From Powellomyces hirtus (taxonomy: Eukaryota; Chytridiomycota; Chytridiomycetes; Spizellomycetales; Powellomycetaceae): DNA of 64,000 nucleotides. A model generated the notes under the pieces. That model was not told the DNA's origin. It saw nothing but the letters and a program-made list of their open reading frames with translations, and did no database searches. The DNA is taken from NCBI GenBank assembly GCA_025526995.1, contig JAHLKG010000003.1, positions 1,550,001 to 1,614,000 on the forward strand, written 5' to 3'. Of this stretch, positions 42,986-53,653 are shown one piece after another. How positions within the stretch are numbered: position 1 is the stretch's first letter; each line of letters begins with the position of its first letter. Position numbers and translations under genes: made by a program.

Positions 42986-43723
42986 CTATCTCTCCGGACC
43001 CGCCGTTCGTCGGTGTCCGTACCGTTGATCTTCTTTCGGGTACTCGACGACAGCGCTGTGCGGACTCCACGTCTGCACAACGCGTCTGGCACGGCTGGTG
43101 GGCGTTGTGACGACAGGCACGAGAGCACGCGGACCGCCGTGGTGTGAAACGGATGATGTCGTGTATATGGGCATACTTGTGGTTACCATCGCGGGCTGGT
43201 GATGGTGACGGTGGTGGTCGTAAGGCGGTTCCGGTATTTCGTATGGGTACTCGTTGTGATATGTCATGATGATTTGCTGCGGGCTTTGTGGACGCTGGAT
43301 GGTGTGTGGCTGGCTGTGGTGAGGATGGTGGAGGAGTTGCAGCTGTTGGTGCTGGGGATGCGGGGGTTGAATCGAGAGTGGTGGTGGCGGTGGTGGCGGC
43401 GGAGGTGTTGGGGAGTAGGTAACAGATGGTTTATGACCGTTGCGGGGGCGGAAGACAGCGGGGTATTTTCGGGCGAGGACGAGCAGCACGTCGAGGACGC
43501 GTTCGCCCATGAAGAGAAATTGGAAGATGAACCATCGGAGGGCGGGTGATGATATGGAGTCGGTTGCAAATTCTAGTAGACATTACGATGGGGAGTGAGG
43601 AGGCGGCCGTGGGAAGAAGACGGAAAGGTTTAGTGCTTTACCAAAGTTGCCTGACCGGCGCAGTCCGGCCAGCAGGGTTGCGACGAGGAGGATATCGAGC
43701 GTTGCGGGGAGGAGGCGCGGCAT
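42986..43723 (-). CDS. DUF1748 family protein with long His/Pro-rich extension
   Basis: Two exons, 43723-43642 and 43572-42986 (222 residues). Neither exon is informative alone. Spliced, the N-terminus reads MPRLLPATLDILLVATLLAG, then LRRSGNFEFATDSISSPALR, WFIFQFLFMGERVLDVLLVL and ARKYPAVFRP. This is the layout of fungal DUF1748: a hydrophobic first segment with AG-x-RRS, a turn, then a G-E-x-V-x-D second segment. Members I recall are under about 100 residues, small and probably mitochondrial. Here about 150 residues of proline runs and Gln/His-rich sequence follow (PPPPPPPPPLSIQPPHPQ, YDHHRHHHQP). A DUF1748 gene whose frame now runs on, or a real fusion, are both possible. Molecular function unknown. 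Confidence 0.8.
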
Positions 43724-44431
43724 ATTGCGCCGGCTACGGTTGTAGGAGTGTGCAAGAAGTAAATGAATTGGCTGGGAAATAACACTAGAAGACAACACGT
43801 CAGTGTCAGATCGTCGAGGAAGGAAAGGGGAAGTGTGAAATCTCGTGTTTCTCGTGCTTACGGCATTGACATGCGCGCCTCATTTCCCCCCAAACTCTCC
43901 CATTTAATGTTTTACAGACGGTTTCTCATTGATATCTACTGCTGTGTTGCTTAGAACACAATCAATTGCCAAGGGGTTGCCCACGAGTATAAAAGAGATG
44001 AAGTTTCTTCACATTCCATGGCTGTACGCTCCAGGTTCCAGCCCGGCAGGGACTTTCTGAGCTTGAACACGCACATTTCTTTTTCCATTTCTCATTCAGT
44101 ACAGAGAAAGTAGCATGTTTTGCAAAAAAATCACGACGCTGTACGACAAAAGTTCACATCGACACTGGAAATAGTGAGGTAGAAAAGAACAAATGGACAA
44201 GGGGGAAGGAAGAAAGGATAATACGCGTGACACGTCGTCCCGCTGACATACGCCGCGGAGGTTTCGGAGGGCTTTGATCATCGCTGTCCATTCCCGAAGC
44301 ATCCAGAACATATGTCCTTGCCGCAAGTGAACCATCCACAAGATCTAGTTGCGGGCATCTGGTACGATCCGGAAACTCGACTTGAGTCTGACTTCTTGCC
44401 TTCCAGCCACCTTATCGTACCGTAGTTCAAC
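43724..44431. other. Divergent promoter region
   Basis: About 700 bp separate the DUF1748 start (-) from the acetyltransferase start (+). The short frames have no domain. A GTATAAAAGAG element (about 43987) is a reasonable TATA box, though it is far from either ATG. Confidence 0.5.
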
Positions 44432-45315
44432 ATGACAGCGCCAACGCCGTTCGTCCCCGACGCCCGCACAAGCGCCATTCTCGCGGCGGCTCAGAGCTCA
44501 CTCCAGGAAACCCTCCCCTCCGCCAGCCTCACCTTCCTCGGCCCTTCCGACCATGCCGAAGTAGCCTCCCTCTTCACCGCGTCCTACTTGACGACCGAGC
44601 CCACCACTCTCTCCATTCTCGCCAACGCGACCAGTGACGACGACAAAGCACGCGTTGTTGCCGGACTTGAAGCCGAGCACAGCTGGGCAGCAGCCCAACT
44701 TCTCCACAACGGCCCGTGCATTGGTGTGCGTGATGGTGATGACGAGGGAAAACTGCTTGCGTTTGTGTTGGCGGAGGATTATAGGTTTTTGTCTGAAGCA
44801 AAACCGCTGTCACCGCCACCGACGCCGCCTACACCAAACCCGTTCGCGCCGTTGAGTGAGCTGCTGGGCGGATTGAAGAACCAGTATCATGCAGAGTGGC
44901 TGAAACTGAGGAAACGGACCCTGTGGATTGCCGATTTGTCTGTTCATCCTGACGCGCAGAATTCCGGGTTGGGCACCCGACTTGTGCGTTGTGTGATGGA
45001 TGTTGCCGCTGTTGGTGATGCTTTTGAGGAAGCCATGGCTGAAGCCACAGGTATGCGCGCGTCTCACGTATCATGTCCCACATTCTCATCTTTCACTAAG
45101 AAGTCGCTTGATGCACTCAATTACCTTTAGGCATTTCACAAGAGTGTTTTGCCAAATGCGGAATGCGAGAAGTTGCGGCATCCATTGATTATCAACAGTT
45201 CTCCTTTGAGAATCAACACCCATTCCGCGATATTGCGCGTATGTGGAGCAGCAACCGCTTTGCGGTACCTGCCGCACGATTGATGGTGGGACCCGTAGGG
45301 GAGCATGGGGCGTGA
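44432..45315 (+). CDS. GNAT-family N-acetyltransferase
   Basis: Two exons, 44432-45050 and 45131-45315 (267 residues), joined within EATGISQECFAKCGMREVA. The acetyl-CoA site is motif A: LWIADLSVHPDAQNSGLGTR, with the Q-x-x-G-x-G loop. The early LGPSDHAEVASLFTASYL matches the first strand and helix of a GNAT fold, and ECFAKCGMREVASIDY fits motif B. GNATs transfer acetyl groups to amines or protein N-termini. The substrate cannot be read from sequence. A proline-rich loop (PLSPPPTPPTPNPF) is inserted before the core. No signal peptide or membrane span. Confidence 0.88.
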
Positions 45316-45691
45316 TTCAAATGGCGTAATGGATGCTCGAATGCACATCGTGGATACGTGCTCCATAAGAAGATTGTACATTACTGTGGCTAGATTTGAA
45401 TATACTATCAGTGGAGATGCAAATCGACAGGCATCTCCGTTTGCTTGACCGCCTTTGAGAGTGGACAATCAATGTGACCGTCCTCGGCAACCACAATATT
45501 GCCTATGACTGACAATTACTGATATTTTGGAGTCATCGGGGAGCCAGGGAGACCTAACTACGTGATAACGGTTCCTGTGCCCGTTCTTCCTATTCTACTC
45601 TCGAGAGTGGGGTAAATAATGCAAACCCTATGAAGTCTGCTGTTTATTCTACGCAAATTTCTCGAGTGTCATCTTTCTTCCTTCCCGTCGA
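45316..45691. other. Convergent intergenic spacer
   Basis: This 376-bp spacer lies between the acetyltransferase stop and the stop of the Q-rich gene. Nothing recognised. Confidence 0.6.
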
Positions 45692-47433
45692 TCAATGAGC
45701 CGCTGCACCACCAGCCCGCCTTGATGCTCCACCCGCTTGCAACGCCAATTTCTGCGCCGACGGTGAATTCTTGATCGGAGGCAGATGGTCCAGCGGCGTC
45801 GGAGCCGGATTATTTGTCGCATGGCTACCGGCACCCGCCGTATTTGCCGTCCTTGGCGCCAGCGACACTGATGCAGCCGGCGACCCCACCGTGTTGGTCG
45901 CGCTCGAGGATCCTACGGATTCAAATTTAGCAGACGTCCCTCCTGCTGCTGCTCCGGGCGGCATCCCCGTGCCCGCTACAACCGCATGCGACACACCTCC
46001 AACTATCTGCGCACTCCCGCGTTTTTGGTTTTGTTGTTGATGCGATGTCCATTGATATCGCGGGCCGGTGTTCATTACCAGCATGCCGTTGCTACCCACG
46101 CCTCCCGGTGGTTGTCGTTGCGTCCCGTGTCCTGAGATCCCGCCGCCCGTGAGCGGGCTCATGACCACCCCACGCGTTGAAGAGGCAATTGGGTGCACGG
46201 CGCGCAACGCGTTGGCGTCGAGCGGGATCTGGCTGATGGAAGAGGATGCGGTACCCGTGCGGTGTTGTTGTAGCTGCTGCTGTTGAGAATATTGTTGTTG
46301 CTGTGATTGTTGTTGTTGCTGATACGGGCTGTTGAACGTCATTGTGGAAGTTACGGGGAATTGTGGTTGTGATTGCTGGTTTGCTGGTGGTGAATGGTGT
46401 GCTTGCTGTTGCTGTTGAGCGTCCCCCGGAAACGCTGTCGGGAAACTCGTGAATGACAAGGCGAGGGTCCGCGTCGGGATGCTTTGCTTGATGAACGGAA
46501 TCCGGGTTGCTCTCCCACGCGCTGGACGCACAACTGGAGGCAATTTCTTACGTGGTGCAGCAGCGGCCGCCGCGGGCGCCGGAGTCGCTTCCTTTGGCTC
46601 CACGGGTTCCGGGTTTTCATCCATGGGTGTCTTGACCTCTGCGGTCAACTCTGCAGCCGGGGGCGCAGTCGGTTCCACAACCACCACCGCAACCACCGGT
46701 GCCTCCACCACAGTAGCAACAAATTGCTCTGCATCTTTGGCAGCAGCATCACCCGTAGCGTCGGCGGGGTTCGCGTGTTTCCATACATCGTGGTAAGGCA
46801 AATCCTCTACGGGCTTTGCCGGTTTTTCGACCACGGTGGTTTCTTCTTCGACTGCGGCTGTAGGTGGTTGTGATTCGGCCTCTTGTGCTCGTGCGAGAGC
46901 GTCCATTGCGGCGAGATACTCGGGTGAACCGTTTGGGATCCCGCATTCTTCCATGTGTTGCGAGTATGATGCCATTGCCGCGCTGCACAGATGATCGTCG
47001 GATGGGTTTAGCTTGAATAAATGAAGTAACATGCACCAGAATCAGAAAGAGCAGAGCTAAATGGTACATACTTGAGTTTCTCCTCCTCCGCCTTCAACTC
47101 CAGTTCCGCATCCTCACCATCGCGGGCCGCACCGTCCCCCGGCGCGTCAGGATCATCATCCAGGCCCGCAAAAGCGTTCTCGATGCGTTTCATCGCCAAC
47201 AGCGCATACCCGTGCTTGATTTCCTCGGCGCGGCGATTCAGTTCCATCGCTTGCGCGGGTGTCACGATCACGGCTAGATCTACGTTCGCCGGGGGATCTC
47301 TTGGTGCGGAGGCTTCGTCGGTTGACGCGGCGTCATCATTGGTGGTGGTTGTAGTGGGATCGGAAGTTGCGGGAGCTTCGGAGCTGGACAATTCGTTCCC
47401 TGTTGGTGCAGGGACATCAGATATCTCGGCCAT
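45692..47433 (-). CDS. Q-rich, largely disordered protein of unknown function
   Basis: Two exons, 47433-47072 and 46982-45692 (550 residues). The canonical 89-nt intron (GTATGT to CTGTGCAG) gives EEEKLNAAMASYSQHMEECG. An earlier CAAG acceptor would create a stop. The N-terminus is Thr/Ser/Asp-rich, then VTPAQAMELNRRAEEIKHGY and LLAMKRIENAFAGLDDDP look helical. After the junction comes MEECGIPNGSPEYLAAMDAL. Ala/Val/Pro-rich and then Gln-rich tracts follow (YQQQQQSQQQQYSQQQQLQQ). The C-terminus is Gly/Ala/Ser-rich. I do not recognise the family; Gln tracts are common in transcription co-factors, so a nuclear role is a guess. Confidence 0.7.
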
Positions 47434-48110
47434 CCCTGAAGATGTTTAATGCGGCCGTATTGGTGGGAAGGTCGTAGCTCGCTGCCGCTGTCAACTCTTC
47501 TCGACAAAAAATGATTGTATTATATTTTTGAATTTGCCCTCTTCCGGAGCACGGACCGGGAGGTGGTGACGAGGCGTTTTCCTCGACAGGGTTGACTCAC
47601 ACAAAAACTCGTGAAATCCCCGACAAAGCAGAAGTATAATTAAGGAAAGATGCGCGCGCGTTCAGATAACCCTTGAAAACAGAAAAGAGGCACCTTTCCC
47701 CCGAACAGCGAGACAAAAGAAGCAGGCGAACAAAAACGACTTAAAAACGCAAATGTGTTGCTCTTGCGCTGCAAAAGCAAATTGGTTTGGCAGTACACTC
47801 AAACACCCATACACGGCCGCTAACCACAGAAGTGTATGACAGGGAATGAATAATCAGCTGGCTCACGGGGGTTTCGCCGGGAGTTGTGGATTCGATGTTC
47901 TTTTTGCTATAAATAGACAGCGGCGCGTCATATTCCAGAGAGGCAGACGGAAGTCGTTTTCGAAGAAATGAACAGCAAATGATGGTCCAGAAAACAATAC
48001 GGAAAGACACAGTAGTATATAGGAAAGAGTAGATGAAGGAATAGTAGATACATGAATTTAAAAGAACATTGCAGAATGGGCCATTGGGGCAATGGAAGAG
48101 CGTGAATTAC
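47434..48110. other. Spacer between two co-directional reverse genes
   Basis: About 680 bp with no supported gene. It must hold the promoter of the Q-rich gene (near 47434-47600) and the 3' end of the Sqs1-like gene. Nothing else was recognised. Confidence 0.6.
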
Positions 48111-49655
48111 TCATGTTCCCAGCCCTGCGCGCTTGCCACGTATTGTGACTTCCACAGGGTTGATGAGTCCGCTGCCATCCGCGCCCAGCGCTTGTCCCGG
48201 GGCCCAGCCCATGGCCTTCAACATGCGATGACCGACATTTGTTTCGGCAATGGCCGCGGATCCATGTCCCACAATGGACCCCAACTTCGGCTTGGCGTCC
48301 TCATTCGGTGGGCCGGGGAGTTTGCCCGCTTTGCGCTCCTTGTAGGATTTGTTGAAAGATTGCGGTGATCGGGTGTTACCGGACAGCTTTCCGTCGGCTT
48401 CCGCAACGACTTTCTCGACGAGGCGGGACCAGTCTCGCGGGACGGTAGATCGTTGCGTTCGAATTAAGACGGTGATTTTGTGTTTGCCCTTTCCGCGGGT
48501 TTTGGGTATGACATGGTAGTGTTTGGCCATTGCGGCGACGAGGTTTCGGATGGCAGAAGGCATGGGTGTGAGTGCGACGCTATCTGACTGATCTGAGCGA
48601 ATGTTTTGGACAAATGTGCGCATGACGCGGTTAACGCCTACAAGGAAACCGGCGATTTCGTTGTTGATTTTAGGCCCGTGTGCGCGGCCAAGAGTGGCAT
48701 GCAGCGCGCGGGCGGAACTATCCCGGGCGAGTTTCTGGTCTTGAATCTGTTTCTTTTGGACTGCGCGGTCGCGTTTGTCGGCTTTGCGGCGTTGAGTGCG
48801 GGACAGGGGCAATGGGATTCGGTCGTCAATGGGCGATCGGGCAAAGTGATTTGACGAGGAGGGTCGTTTTGGGGTGCTAAAGTCGCCTTGGAGCGTCCGG
48901 TGGATTTTGCGTTCCAAGTCCGACCCACGTCCACCGTCCCATGCTGACGGTCCGCCTTCAAAGTCGGCTTTGAGATACCGTTCCTCTGCGCGTTCGTCGT
49001 CTTCGGAGTCCAGGGCAAGGCCCTTGAACGCGGCGATTCGATCGCTCTCATCTGAATCAATATAATCATCATCATCATCATCGTTAAGGTCCTCAGCACT
49101 GTCGTCTTCACTGCTATCGAGCAACTCATCATCGACGCCCAACATGAGCGCTTCGTACATCCCAACCTCTGCACTCTCGTCTTCGCTGTCTCCTTCTAGC
49201 CATATGTCGCGAGCAGACAAGGACGTTGTTGAGATCACGGAGAGGTCACCGACCGACGCATTCTGGATATAATCCATGGCGAGCGCCATTTCCTCGGGGT
49301 CAATTTCCTCCTCATTGTCAGACGACTCGGCATTGTTCCGTGATAGTTGGCCACTTTTGCCTCTGCCCCAACCTCTGCCGCTGCCACGTCCACGTCCACC
49401 CACACCCCGACCACCATTCTTTGGTTTGAACGCTCGTTCTTTCTTCACATACAGACTTATGAAACTGTCCTGTGGGACCGTTACGGGTTCGGCGACGTCC
49501 TCGCCAACAACAACCACATCCGCGACGGTGGCCGTGTGAAAAAGTGACGCATCTCCTTCCTTGTCGACAAAGAATAAATCGTTGCCGACGTTGTTATTGG
49601 CTTTTGAAGTAGCTCTACTGCTATTGCTGTTGTTGCGGCCCTTGCGAGAGGGCAT
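48111..49655 (-). CDS. SQS1: Sqs1-like R3H and G-patch protein
   Basis: Single exon of 514 residues from MPSRKGRNNSNSSRATSKAN. The in-frame ATG 15 codons upstream is less Sqs1-like. After an Arg/Gly-rich region (GGRGVGGRGRGSGRGWGRGK) come long acidic runs (EDDSAEDLNDDDDDDYIDSD), an R3H-like part (HGPKINNEIAGFLVGVNRVM, then PMPSAIRNLVAAMAKHYHV) and a C-terminal G-patch: NVGHRMLKAMGWAPGQALGA, ending INPVEVTIRGKRAGLG. In yeast Sqs1/Pfa1 uses its G-patch to activate the DEAH helicase Prp43 in ribosome assembly and splicing. The domain order here is the same, so a nucleolar/nuclear role with Prp43 is a fair inference. Confidence 0.9.
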   Translation of the reverse strand: MPSRKGRNNSNSSRATSKANNNVGNDLFFVDKEGDASLFHTATVADVVVVGEDVAEPVTVPQDSFISLYVKKERAFKPKNGGRGVGGRGRGSGRGWGRGKSGQLSRNNAESSDNEEEIDPEEMALAMDYIQNASVGDLSVISTTSLSARDIWLEGDSEDESAEVGMYEALMLGVDDELLDSSEDDSAEDLNDDDDDDYIDSDESDRIAAFKGLALDSEDDERAEERYLKADFEGGPSAWDGGRGSDLERKIHRTLQGDFSTPKRPSSSNHFARSPIDDRIPLPLSRTQRRKADKRDRAVQKKQIQDQKLARDSSARALHATLGRAHGPKINNEIAGFLVGVNRVMRTFVQNIRSDQSDSVALTPMPSAIRNLVAAMAKHYHVIPKTRGKGKHKITVLIRTQRSTVPRDWSRLVEKVVAEADGKLSGNTRSPQSFNKSYKERKAGKLPGPPNEDAKPKLGSIVGHGSAAIAETNVGHRMLKAMGWAPGQALGADGSGLINPVEVTIRGKRAGLGT

Positions 49656-52600
49656 TTGCGAGCGAGCGTGGACGAGGGAGTGAACTGGAGACGCAGGCAA
49701 CTATAAGAGACGACGATGGCAATCAATATGATTCACTTCTGTCCAGTCCTTTCAGTGCTTGTCCAAAGAAGAAGTACTGGGGGAATGACACTGTTAAACG
49801 ATAGTAGAGTATTCGACGTAACAATCCACGTGGTATTGGTGGGGAAGTTCAGCCACTTCACTCTGCTGCTCAGGCTTGGACTCGTGGTAAGAGCTCGCTC
49901 TCTACTCAAGGTCAAGTCTCTACCCGTGAGAGCTCGCTCTCTGTTCAAGATACCTTGTGCTTGGCTTCGGTTGTCCCTAGCTTGTACATATGCTGCTGTT
50001 GTGAGTATCTATTGCTCCGTCACACTTCGCATTGTATAAGGACAGTAATTGACACTTCCATTCGGTCTTAGTTTGGGGAACTTACCAAGCGACTGGAACG
50101 GATTTGGTCGCTGCTGAGACGGGCAGGTCCTGTGCCACGCCTCCGTATAATCTGTCTTGACATGGCTGGCATGAATGGATCTTCCCGAGGAATGTCCCGG
50201 TGAACAGTGCTGTATGGAGCTCGGTCCAATCCAGCCCGGTATGTTCTGCTTAGCCGTTATGGGCAACCATGCAGTTGTGCTGACATTATGACAAAGATTG
50301 TGTTGAGGATCTATGGCTCCATCACACTTCTCATTGTCGGACAGCGATGGGCACTTCCAGTTTGGCTCGTGGCTTACCCACCAACGGTGCTTTGTGTCGA
50401 GTGTCGTTCGTCTGCTAGTTTCTCTCAGGGGGCCAGTTGGGGGGCGGCACTCCATGCTTGGCGACCTATGGGTCAGGATTGCTTTCTCTCAGCGCGGCAT
50501 GATTTGTGCAATTGAGGGCAGTTCTGCTGGAGATCACTATCATGTCCCGCGAAACCTTTCCTCACTGCCTGGTTGGTTTGTTTCGTACTACGCCCCAGAC
50601 GGGTGTGCTCACATACGACACCCTCGCTCCCGCTGCAACTCGATTTCGCAAACCCGCCCTTACAATGTTCTCGCGCGACCTCCGGGCTCTCATGAAGCTT
50701 GCTTCCCGTCGTACTGCAGGCCAACATTCATATCGTGTACATTTGATACTAGTAATAATAACATAAAAACTTCATGGTGTGCAATGCTGCTGTTGTAAAG
50801 CCTATCCCGCTCATTTGATGCAAAGTCTTAATATTACAGCGGCCTCACATTCATTTATCATGCTTGGCCACTCAGCGGTCGTCGTTGTCCTCCGACTGCG
50901 GAAGACGCCATATTCAAGGCCCACAAGCGCACCTATGCTATCGCTCTTGGATTCGGGTATTCACGCTTTTGAGGTTATTTGTCATCTCAGAAGACTCTGA
51001 CTAATGGACTTCTTGTTTCAATAGGAGACAGCGCTGTGTCCTTGGCTTCGCTTTTGCACAGCTCCGAAACATTCGGTGCTCTGTTGAACATCCATTGGCA
51101 GATCATACAGCGCACAACCATTGGCAGTTTTCGGTGGCTCTGCTTTTTGTGATGTACTCCTGGTCTGTTCAGGACATCAATCACTAGCGCACGGTTGCTC
51201 GGAGGATCCGAAAGTCTTCAGTCCTCGTTCCGAAGATCCTTGCTCGTGACCTTTGCCAACCTGATTAGGACGGTCATGCACAATCCCAATCGAGCTGACA
51301 CCGTCGCCGCACTGGAGATTGAGGACTGTGTGAAAGGCATTGAGTCAACCTAGAAGAACATCAGATCAGAAGAAAGGAAACAACCTCCTATATGCGCGGT
51401 GCGCTTGTCTTTTTTGTTTTGTGACGGCAGTGCCAAGTACGAAGCTCGCTCAATCACTTAGTGAACATTCGTACAAACCAGTTAGCAATCAAATGTATCG
51501 AAATATGTACAATAAGTAACCGTGCGAAGCGCTCTCCCCTTTAGGCTTTTCTAAGAACATCAGCTATCTCGGCCATCTCCTGTGGATCTTTCCCAGAAGA
51601 TGTTGGCCATCTCCTACGTGTCCCTGCTCAGTCGCTGTCCGCACGAAACTCTCCTACGATGCGACTCAACCTTTCTCCTGTTACGGTGATCAAACCACCG
51701 AAAATAAAGTTTGGAATCCAGCGATTGCAGAGACGCTTAATAACACATACATCAGTTTTGCGTAGCATCTCAACCGTGTTTTCTACAGAATACTGTGGAC
51801 GGGGTTCACATTTCCGTCAACATCTTTCCGTAGGTCCATCGTCACCCCTCGTTGGGTTCCAAGAGGTCGTTATTCCCTGCTGCATTTCTCTGTGCTTTGT
51901 ATGAGAGGTCGTGTTTCCAAAGAAGGTTGAGGTTGAGTGGGATTGGGGGCCAGTCCCTGCGAAGGACCGAATGACAAAAGAAACCACAAAGCGGAGGTAG
52001 TGCAGCAGGCAAGGTCCCTATTCGCATTGCACAGATCCCTGGGACATCCCTGATAGCGCCATCCGTAGGTCAGACACACGCATACAAACAGAAGATCAAC
52101 CCAAAGAGAATTGGGTTTTTATCACTAACATCATTGCAGCAGGAACGTGTTGAGAAAACTATGACTCAATCTTTGGTAAGCGCGCAGGTAGGCAGGTGCT
52201 TGGCGGCCAAAGCGTCCAATGCCCGGATAAAGTGCACCTCTGCGAATAGCATGCCGTCCCGTAAATGAATAAGACATCATGTGCATACAAGACGTGCGTC
52301 AAACTGATTAGAAGGGTAGAGCGCTTGTTCAGCACGGAGATCAACGCACCCCAACTCTCCAACCATTCGTTGCACTCACGGCCCGACACAGAAATGAATG
52401 GAGCGAGCTGCTTGTGCCCCTCTCTCAATACGTCTTTGACTGATTTGTCTCGTGTTTCCCGTCTCCCGTTTGCGCCTTGTCTGCATACTAAATCTCACTC
52501 TGTTGTCACACCATTTGTCCCCCTCCCGTTTTCTCTGAAGCTCGCCAACTGCTATGAACTGTACATGTGCTGCGATATGGCGAGTCAATCATTGGTCTGT

Positions 52601-53653
52601 CCCCTGACTGCCTACTAGCATGAACCCGTTGGATTTTCTGTATCGGCGGTCAAAAGCACCAAGGCCCGTTGAACCCATGGCTGGCTGAACAAGAGCCGAC
52701 ATTTGATTATGTAATGCGTCGCGCGACTGCGCCACGTCGTCCTTCATCTGGCTTTCCCTAGCAGATGAAAGTAAGTTCAACTGTCGGGTCGGCGATCGTG
52801 ATCCTTCCCAGGGTCAATACAAACACACGGTCGACCACATTCGGTTCGGAAGTATGAGCGGGGAAAGCCTGTCAAATGGGCTGTCAGTGGCTATGGGTCA
52901 TCCGCTTCGTAAAGTAGCGTTAGGATAGGACACTTGGCCGGATTGCTGGCAATAAGTTTCTATTGGCGGCCGTAGTCCCTCCCAGGGCCCGGGAGCATAT
53001 ATACACGTTGATCAGGGGTTCTCGAGAGACTTGAACTTGCAACGCCGTCAAATGGGTGTGGCAATGGCTACGCGCCGTGTTTGCCCCACCATGCTAACAT
53101 GGCCGAGTTCAGCGGGGTTTCGGACGGGATGGGCCGCGTGGCCGTCCACTGTGCTCTACCGTTGTGGGTGTGGCGGTTGGCAGGACTCTGTAACTGTTGA
53201 GAGGGCTTTGACTAAATCATGTCTTTACATAGTTCTGCGTATGACATAGTAGTTCATTTCCTATCAGATTTTTTTCTCTTTCATCTATTTGCCCCGAGTC
53301 ATTTCCGGTGCAAAAAGCGCAAACAAAGAAAAGTCATAGAAAGTTTGCTTTGTCAGCTGATCAGTCAGTCAATTTGTGAGTCGGTCAGTCATCTGTCAGT
53401 CTCACTCAGTGACGCGGGTCGGATTCGCGATGTGTCATCCCGTTTGTGACCTTCCTGTCCTGAATAAAAACCTGCCGTTTCCCTTTTCTTTCTCCCCCAT
53501 CATTGCCCCGGGCATTGTTTGTGTATATTGTCTGCGGGCCGTCTGGTATCGCTTCGTCTGGTCCTCAAAAATAAATAAAAATAGTATAGTCTAGTCTCCT
53601 GTCATCTTATACCTGTCAACTCATTTCGTCCCGTCACGGTGAGTATCCGGACG
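49656..53653. other. 4-kb gene-poor gap with relic-like repeats
   Basis: No gene is supported. Open frames are under 165 codons on both strands without motifs. A diverged direct repeat links about 50003-50075 (CTATTGCTCCGTCACACTTC) to about 50305-50380 (CTATGGCTCCATCACACTTC), 302 bp apart. GAGCTCGCTCTCT recurs at about 49890 and 49939. The frame at 50506-50766 (MSRETFPHCLVGLFRTTPQT and on) could be an exon, but I found no partner. Decayed transposon DNA is the likeliest content. The last 300 bp are the promoter of the membrane-protein gene. Confidence 0.5.

Noticed and set aside
47011..47071. A non-canonical GT-AA intron in the Q-rich gene
   Set aside because: The CAAG acceptor would give a stop codon. 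A standard CTGTGCAG acceptor 29 nt further on restores the frame, so no unusual splicing is needed.
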